This document shows positions 5,615-9,503 of a stretch of DNA of 9,503 nt, piece by piece; position 1 is the first letter of the stretch, and every line of letters starts with the position of its first letter. Source of the DNA: Myxococcota bacterium. GTDB taxonomy: Bacteria; Myxococcota; Polyangia; GCA-2747355; JAKLHH01. The notes under the pieces are model-generated. The model was given only the letters and a program-made list of their open reading frames with translations. It made no database searches and had not been told where the DNA came from. The translations under genes and the position numbers were made by a program. The stretch is taken from positions 1-9,503 of the forward strand of contig JAKLHH010000208.1 of assembly GCA_022710245.1 (NCBI GenBank), in the 5' to 3' direction.

Positions 5615-5650
5615 GGTCGTGACTATAGCATCGGGTGGGGGCAGGCGCAG
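5615..5650 (-). promoter_or_regulatory. candidate promoter of the PEBP lipoprotein gene
   Basis: Read leftward, TATAGT (5627-5622) matches the -10 consensus at five of six positions. The -35 position 17 nt further up (5650-5645) is poor. Transcription would start near 5615, giving a leader of about 50 nt. The prediction rests on the -10 box and its position. Confidence 0.35.
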
Positions 5651-5673
5651 GCCGCTCAGACGCTCGAGCGAGT

Positions 5674-5739
5674 GAGGCGGGGCGGGCGAGGCGAGGCGGG
5701 GCGGACGAGGCGAGGCGAGGCGGGGCGAGGCGAGGCGAG
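5674..5739. repeat. degenerate GRGGC pentanucleotide tandem repeat
   Basis: On the + strand this run resolves into twelve GAGGC or GGGGC pentamers interrupted by two tetramers (GGGC and GGAC) and ending in a partial unit. GGGGC units recur after one, two and then three GAGGC units, hinting at stepwise expansion. It lies just past the stop of the glucosidase gene and upstream of the PEBP gene promoter. It is noncoding and may vary in length by slippage. Confidence 0.8.
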
Positions 5740-5749
5740 TGCGCGCGAC

Positions 5750-7597
5750 TCAGCCCTCGATCGCCGGCAGCCGCGAGATGGCGCCGCCGATCTTTCCCTC
5801 CAGCTCGGGCAGCAGCAGCAGCCCACCCCAGCAGTACATGGGGCAGCTCCGCGAGTAGACCCCCGCCGCGGCCTCGCCGCGCCCGGTCGCCGCCGAGTAG
5901 TTCTCGTGCACGTCGCCGTCGCGGCGCCACTCCTCGTCGAAGAGATCGCGGCACTGCTCGGCCAGCGCGCCGGCCTCCGCCGGGTTGTACTGCTGCAGCC
6001 CGGCCCAGACGAGGAAGCTCATCGGCGGCCAGATGCGGCCGCGCCAGTAGTCGCCGTCGCCGTCGTAGTAGGGCGAGGTGCGGGGCACCGACGGGATCGC
6101 CGGCGGCGCCCAGAAGCTCTCGCGGTTCTTCAGGTGACGCCCGATCAGCGCCGCGGCCTGGTCACGCGAGGGGATGCCCGCGAGCAGCGGGTAGAAGGAG
6201 GTCGGCGTGACGCGCTCGGCGAGCGAGCCGTCGACGCGCAGGTTGCGGTAGAGCTGGTCGCCGCCCCAGAGCCGGCTGTTCACGGCGGCCTGGATGCGGC
6301 GGTAGTCCGCCTGGAACGGCTTGGGGTCCTGCCCGGTGCGCTCGCAGAGCACGGCGAGCACGCGCGCCGAGAGCGCCGCCATCGAGCAGAGGTCGACGCA
6401 GGCCCGGCCCATGCTGCGCAGGTGCGAGTCGTAGCCGAGCTCCTCCCACATCGGCGAGTTGTCCATCCCCGACTCGTAGACGGCGCCGACCCAGCCGTCG
6501 ATGCGGATCGGCGACCCCTTCTGCCCGTCGTCGCCCCAGGCGAGGAGCCCGTCGCGGCGTGGCTCGCGGTTGGCGATCAGCCAGCGGTGCGCGCGGATCA
6601 GCTGCGGCAGCACCTCCGCGGCGAACTCCATGCGGCCGTCGTAGCAGAGGTACCAGACCGCGAGCGGCAGCAGCGGCGGCGCCATGCGGTCGCTGTCATA
6701 GGGGCCGAGGCTCATCGGCGGCAGGCGCCCGTCCTCTTGCTGGCGCGAGAGCACGGAGGTGACGATGGCGCGCGCGAGCTGCGGCTCCGAGCGCGAGACG
6801 AGCAGCGCCGAGAGCGCGGCGTCCCAGCCGAAGATGAGCGGGCCGCGCTTGCAGTCGGGCTGCCCGACGATCTGCGACATCATCTGCACCCACGACCGGC
6901 TCACCGCGAGGAAGACGTCCTCGCGCAGCGGGTCCCAGCAGGTGTTCCAGCGCACCGCGTGGCCCATCCGCTGCGGGCCGGTGAGCTGGCTCATGCCGAA
7001 GTGGGTGACGTAGGACACCATCTGCCGGATGCGCTTCTGCGCCTTGGCCTGGTTGATCTTGTCGGGCATGCGGCCCACCGCGAAGAGGCTCTGCCCCTCC
7101 GCGAGGAAGATCCGGTCGCCGCTGACGCGCGCGGTCCCGCCGAGGAGGACCTTGCGGAGCGGCGCGCCATCCGCACCCTCCGGCTCGAAGCAGAGCTCGG
7201 CGCTCTCCGCCAGGCGGCTGCAGTCCACCTGGACCAGGAGCACCCCGGAGCGCATCACCGGGTCGTCGCTGGGCCCGCAGGCGAGGCTGCGCGAGTCGGC
7301 GAGGACCAGCTTCGCCTTCACCTCCGGCCGGTCGAGGTCGAGCTCGTAGCAGCCGTCGAGCGTCCAGCAGCCCAGCCTGAGCCCGCCCGCGAGCTCGGGG
7401 ATGTCGCGGTGGAGCACGTGGATCTGCGGGCGCTGGTTCGGCTGTCCGACGTTGGGCCCGAAGCGGTCGAACGACACCCCGAGCTGCCGGTGGGTCAGCC
7501 GCATGAGCAGGCGATCCCCGGTGCGAGTGTCGATGGCCTCGGCGTAGCTGCGGGGCGACCAGAGGCGCCAGCCTCGCTTCCAGTTGATGGGCTCCAT
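5750..7597 (-). CDS. cytosolic GH63-like (alpha/alpha)6-barrel glucosidase
   Basis: A 615-residue glycoside hydrolase without signal peptide. About residues 1-200 look like the beta-sandwich domain often found ahead of the catalytic barrel; about 205-605 form the helical barrel. Motifs of the GH63/GH37-like group are present: AWGDD..GSP (353-362), YESGMDNSP (374-382) with the probable general acid D379, YWRGRIWPP (517-525), and HENYSAATG (564-572) with the probable base E565. This group includes alpha-glucosidases and the mannosylglycerate/glucosylglycerate hydrolases. A cytosolic member could turn over a compatible solute or short oligosaccharide, but the substrate is inferred only at group level. 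ATG 7597 has no well-spaced ribosome binding site: a GGAGGGG lies 14 nt away, while TAATAT sits 8 nt upstream. The next upstream gene, tldE, ends 166 nt away on the same strand. Confidence 0.85.
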   Translation of the reverse strand: MEPINWKRGWRLWSPRSYAEAIDTRTGDRLLMRLTHRQLGVSFDRFGPNVGQPNQRPQIHVLHRDIPELAGGLRLGCWTLDGCYELDLDRPEVKAKLVLADSRSLACGPSDDPVMRSGVLLVQVDCSRLAESAELCFEPEGADGAPLRKVLLGGTARVSGDRIFLAEGQSLFAVGRMPDKINQAKAQKRIRQMVSYVTHFGMSQLTGPQRMGHAVRWNTCWDPLREDVFLAVSRSWVQMMSQIVGQPDCKRGPLIFGWDAALSALLVSRSEPQLARAIVTSVLSRQQEDGRLPPMSLGPYDSDRMAPPLLPLAVWYLCYDGRMEFAAEVLPQLIRAHRWLIANREPRRDGLLAWGDDGQKGSPIRIDGWVGAVYESGMDNSPMWEELGYDSHLRSMGRACVDLCSMAALSARVLAVLCERTGQDPKPFQADYRRIQAAVNSRLWGGDQLYRNLRVDGSLAERVTPTSFYPLLAGIPSRDQAAALIGRHLKNRESFWAPPAIPSVPRTSPYYDGDGDYWRGRIWPPMSFLVWAGLQQYNPAEAGALAEQCRDLFDEEWRRDGDVHENYSAATGRGEAAAGVYSRSCPMYCWGGLLLLPELEGKIGGAISRLPAIEG

Positions 7598-7605
7598 GGC
7601 CGAGG

Positions 7606-7611
7606 ATATTA
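7606..7611 (-). promoter_or_regulatory. -10-like TAATAT box just before the glucosidase start
   Basis: Read leftward, TAATAT (7611-7606) is separated from the ATG at 7597 by 8 nt. This is the distance at which a -10 box would start transcription at or next to the ATG, giving a leaderless mRNA. No good -35 is seen at 16-18 nt. The rest of the 7598-7763 gap holds a tandem 9-mer GGGGGACCC (7644-7661) and nothing that looks coding. Confidence 0.35.
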
Positions 7612-7746
7612 CCCCTCCCCCGGTCTGGCGGCCATGGGCGTGCGGGGGACCCGGGGGACCCAGCCTCCGAGCATGAAGGTCTGGAAGGGTGGAGGCGGCG
7701 GGGCGGTGAGCGGTGGGCTGCTGCCGCGACCGGGTGGCGACGAGTG

Positions 7747-7763
7747 GAGCTCGAGCTGAGCTC
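7747..7763 (-). terminator. weak hairpin at the end of tldE
   Basis: Two GAGCTC copies (7747-7752 and 7758-7763), each self-complementary, can pair as a 6-bp stem with a 5-nt loop directly after the tldE stop codon. There is no U-tract. Location favours a transcript-end role but strength is low. Confidence 0.25.
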
Positions 7764-9083
7764 TTAGTTGCCGCTGAACTGCACGTCGTCGAAGACCAGG
7801 CTGGGCAGCCGCCACGAGCTCCAGGGGTAGGGGTCTCCGCCCACCGCGCGCAGCGAGCGCCAGAGGCTGACGTGCGAGCCGGTGATGTTCATCTCGCCGA
7901 CCGGCCCGGCCAGCGCGCCGCCCTGCACCAGGAAGCCGCCCACCCCGAACGAGAAGTCGCCCGTCGCCGGGTTCGAGTTGCCGCCGAGGAAGCTGGTCAC
8001 CAGCACGCCGTGGTTCACGCCGCGCAGGAGCTCCTCGAGGCTGGCGGTGCCGGGCTGCAGGATCAGGTTGCTGGTCGAGCCGCCGGTGGGCGGCACGCCG
8101 AGCTTGCGGCCGTAGTAGACGTCGATCAGATAGCTCTCCAGGCGCCCGTCGGTGATCAGGGCCCGAGGCCGCGCCAGCAGCCCCTCCTCGTCGTAGGTGC
8201 GCGAGCCGAGCCCGCGCACGAGGAACGGCTCGTCGCGCAGCGTGAGCGCCGGGGCGCTGATCGCCTCGCCCAGCTTGCCCTCGAAGCAGGAGCGGTGCTG
8301 CTGCAGCGAGGCGCCGGTCAGCGGCTCGAGGAGCGAGCTCAGCAGCCGCACGCTGGCCCGGTTCTCGACCACCAGCGTCATCTTCGCCGAGTCCACCTTG
8401 CGGCTCCCGACCCGCGCCAGCGCCCGGCGCGCCGCCTCGCGCCCGATGGAGGCCGCGTCGGGGAGGTCGGCGGGGTGGCGCGCGCTCGTGTACCAGTGGT
8501 CCTCGGGGCGCTTGCCCTCGCTGTCGCGCGCGGTGACGCTCGCGCCGAGGTGGTAGGAGGTGAAGCGCCGCTCGCCGCGGAAGCCGTTCGAGTGGAGCTG
8601 GATCGACTCGCTCGCCGAGGAGGTGACGCTCGCCGCGGCGGAGATCACCGCCTCGCCAGGCGCCCGCGCCGCGTCCTCGGCGGCGGTGACCACCTCGTCG
8701 CGCCACTCCATGGTGCGCGCGTCGTAGCCCGGGTCCTCGAGGTCGAGCGCGACGCCGGTCGCCGGCCCGTAGAGCGAGGGATCGGGCAGCGCGCGGTGCG
8801 CATCGGGCGCCAGCATGCGGGTCATCGCCAGGGTCTCGTCGATGAACCCGCGCACCTGCGCCTCCTGCAGGAGGCTGGTGGCGTTGCTCGAGTAGCGGCC
8901 GTCCACGTAGAGCGAGACGGAGAGCCCGCGGCTGGTGGAGGCCTGGAGCGCCTCGGTGCGGCCCTCGCGCCTCTTGAGGTCGATGAAGCGCGAGCGGTGC
9001 AGGCTCACCGCCGCCTCCCTCGCCCCCTGGCGCAGGGCGTGCTCGACGGCCAGCTCGGCGAGTCGCGCGAGAGAAGGATCCAT
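7764..9083 (-). CDS. tldE: TldE/PmbA, non-catalytic partner of TldD
   Basis: A 439-residue cytosolic protein of the TldD/PmbA family, near the usual length. No HExxxH motif is present, as expected for TldE (PmbA). In known systems it pairs with the zinc-binding TldD into a protease that clips unfolded peptides, including microcin B17 precursor and the CcdA antitoxin. Visible signatures include ALITDGRLESYLIDVYYGRKLG (308-329), the STSNLILQPG segment (336-345), GGNSNPATGDFSFGVGGFL (367-385), GPVGEMNITG (393-402) and the terminal FDDVQFSGN. ATG 9083 lies 10 nt after the tldD stop, with GAGGAG overlapping that stop, so the two are clearly cotranscribed and probably translationally coupled. No RiPP precursor or toxin-antitoxin genes are visible nearby, so a general housekeeping role is the likeliest reading. 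Confidence 0.93.
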   Translation of the reverse strand: MDPSLARLAELAVEHALRQGAREAAVSLHRSRFIDLKRREGRTEALQASTSRGLSVSLYVDGRYSSNATSLLQEAQVRGFIDETLAMTRMLAPDAHRALPDPSLYGPATGVALDLEDPGYDARTMEWRDEVVTAAEDAARAPGEAVISAAASVTSSASESIQLHSNGFRGERRFTSYHLGASVTARDSEGKRPEDHWYTSARHPADLPDAASIGREAARRALARVGSRKVDSAKMTLVVENRASVRLLSSLLEPLTGASLQQHRSCFEGKLGEAISAPALTLRDEPFLVRGLGSRTYDEEGLLARPRALITDGRLESYLIDVYYGRKLGVPPTGGSTSNLILQPGTASLEELLRGVNHGVLVTSFLGGNSNPATGDFSFGVGGFLVQGGALAGPVGEMNITGSHVSLWRSLRAVGGDPYPWSSWRLPSLVFDDVQFSGN

Positions 9084-9093
9084 GGTCCGCTCC

Positions 9094-9503
9094 TCAGCCG
9101 AGCCCGCCGACGGTGATGGCCGAGACCTTCACCGTCGGCAGCCCGAGCGAAACGGGGACGCTCTGCCCATCCTTGCCGCAGGTCCAGCCCCCCTGGTCGA
9201 TGACCAGGTCATCGCCGACCATCTCCACGTCCTGCAGCACCTGCGGCCCGTTGCCGATGATGTTCACATCCTTGATCGGCGCGGTCAGCTTGCCGCCCTC
9301 GATCAGGTAGCCGGTCTTGATGTAGAAGGTGAAGTCACCCGCGCCGATCTGCACCTGCCCGTTGGTGAAGCTCACCGCGTAGATGCCGCGCTCGACGGAG
9401 CGGATGATCTCGTCCTTGCTGTGCGGCCCCGGGAGCATGTAGGTCGTGCGCATGCGCGGGAGCGGCGCGTGACGGAACGACTCGCGGCGGCCGTTGCCGG
9501 TCG
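9094..9503 (-). CDS. tldD: TldD zinc metalloprotease subunit, C-terminal part
   Basis: The last 135 residues of TldD; the gene continues past the right edge. The fragment begins TGNGRRESFRHAPLPRMRTTY, a typical TldD stretch, and continues with YMLPG, ERGIYAVSF, GDFTFYIKTGYLIEGGKL and GPQVLQDVEMVG. Near the end, GWTCGKDGQSVPVSLGLP (from fragment residue 105) contains the Cys that in characterised TldD completes the zinc site. The HExxxH histidines lie outside the window. The reading frame is open to the edge, so the ATG at 9453 is internal rather than the start. The partner tldE follows 10 nt downstream. The GDFTFYIKTGYLIEGG block matches GDFSFGVGGFLVQGG in TldE, showing the two subunits are paralogues. 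Confidence 0.93.
   Translation of the reverse strand, partial: TGNGRRESFRHAPLPRMRTTYMLPGPHSKDEIIRSVERGIYAVSFTNGQVQIGAGDFTFYIKTGYLIEGGKLTAPIKDVNIIGNGPQVLQDVEMVGDDLVIDQGGWTCGKDGQSVPVSLGLPTVKVSAITVGGLG

Noticed and set aside
5565..5954. Upstream extension of the PEBP gene to 5954
   Set aside because: It reads through the GRGGC repeat and into the glucosidase gene; the lipoprotein signal and strong ribosome binding site fix 5564.
5585..7759. 724-codon rightward open frame opposite the glucosidase gene
   Set aside because: It is Arg/Ala/His-rich with no domain, and lies antisense to a gene with complete catalytic motifs. It arises from GC-rich codon bias.
7609..8706. 365-codon leftward frame overlapping tldE
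   Set aside because: Shadow on the same strand in another frame, with no recognisable motif and Arg/Ala/Gly bias.
7713..9116. 467-codon rightward open frame opposite tldE
   Set aside because: Low-complexity Arg/Ala/Val composition, antisense to a clear TldE; a shadow frame.

Overview
The window is a GC-rich bacterial chromosomal segment with strong third-codon GC bias, which leaves long open shadow frames on both strands. Large soluble and lipoprotein genes, an Ala/Asp/Pro-rich lipoprotein linker and a cysteine-rich domain like the C-termini of secreted FG-GAP-type proteins suggest a Myxococcota (deltaproteobacterial) or similar genome. That placement is inference; there is no rRNA, tRNA or other taxonomic marker here. 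I see no transposase, phage gene, CRISPR array or tRNA.

Left part (1-2110). The start of a secreted-protein gene runs leftward off the window (135-1). It diverges from a two-gene rightward unit: a lipoprotein with two BamE/SmpA-like repeats (405-983), then, 8 nt later, an exported amidohydrolase-2 family enzyme (992-2110). The leader of this unit carries three CARCACGT half-sites, one overlapping a perfect TTGACA -35, and a perfect 9-bp hairpin ahead of the ribosome binding site. A second perfect 9-bp hairpin follows the amidohydrolase stop.

Middle part (2111-3701). A Tat-exported molybdopterin enzyme of the sulfite oxidase/MsrP type is read leftward (3701-2805). Its last 22-23 codons recur, truncated, at 2193-2261 in the same orientation. 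Between the two copies lies a short rightward ORF (2337-2795) for an orphan cysteine-rich CARDB-like domain. This looks like a rearranged or decayed locus and is the most unusual part of the window.

Right part (3820-9503). A small orphan protein (3820-4215) and a phosphoglycolate-phosphatase-like HAD hydrolase (4266-4934) run rightward. They converge on leftward genes: a PEBP/YbhB-type lipoprotein (5564-4995), a cytosolic GH63-like glucosidase (7597-5750), and the tldD-tldE pair (tldD C-terminus from 9503 to 9094; tldE 9083-7764). TldD and TldE are expected to form one zinc-protease complex. The other genes look like independent housekeeping or cell-envelope functions. A GRGGC pentanucleotide repeat lies between the glucosidase and PEBP genes. 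I find no clear multi-gene novel system. The best leads are the operator-like leader, the duplicated molybdoenzyme tail around the orphan domain, and two genes whose -10-like box lies close enough to the start codon to suggest leaderless mRNA.
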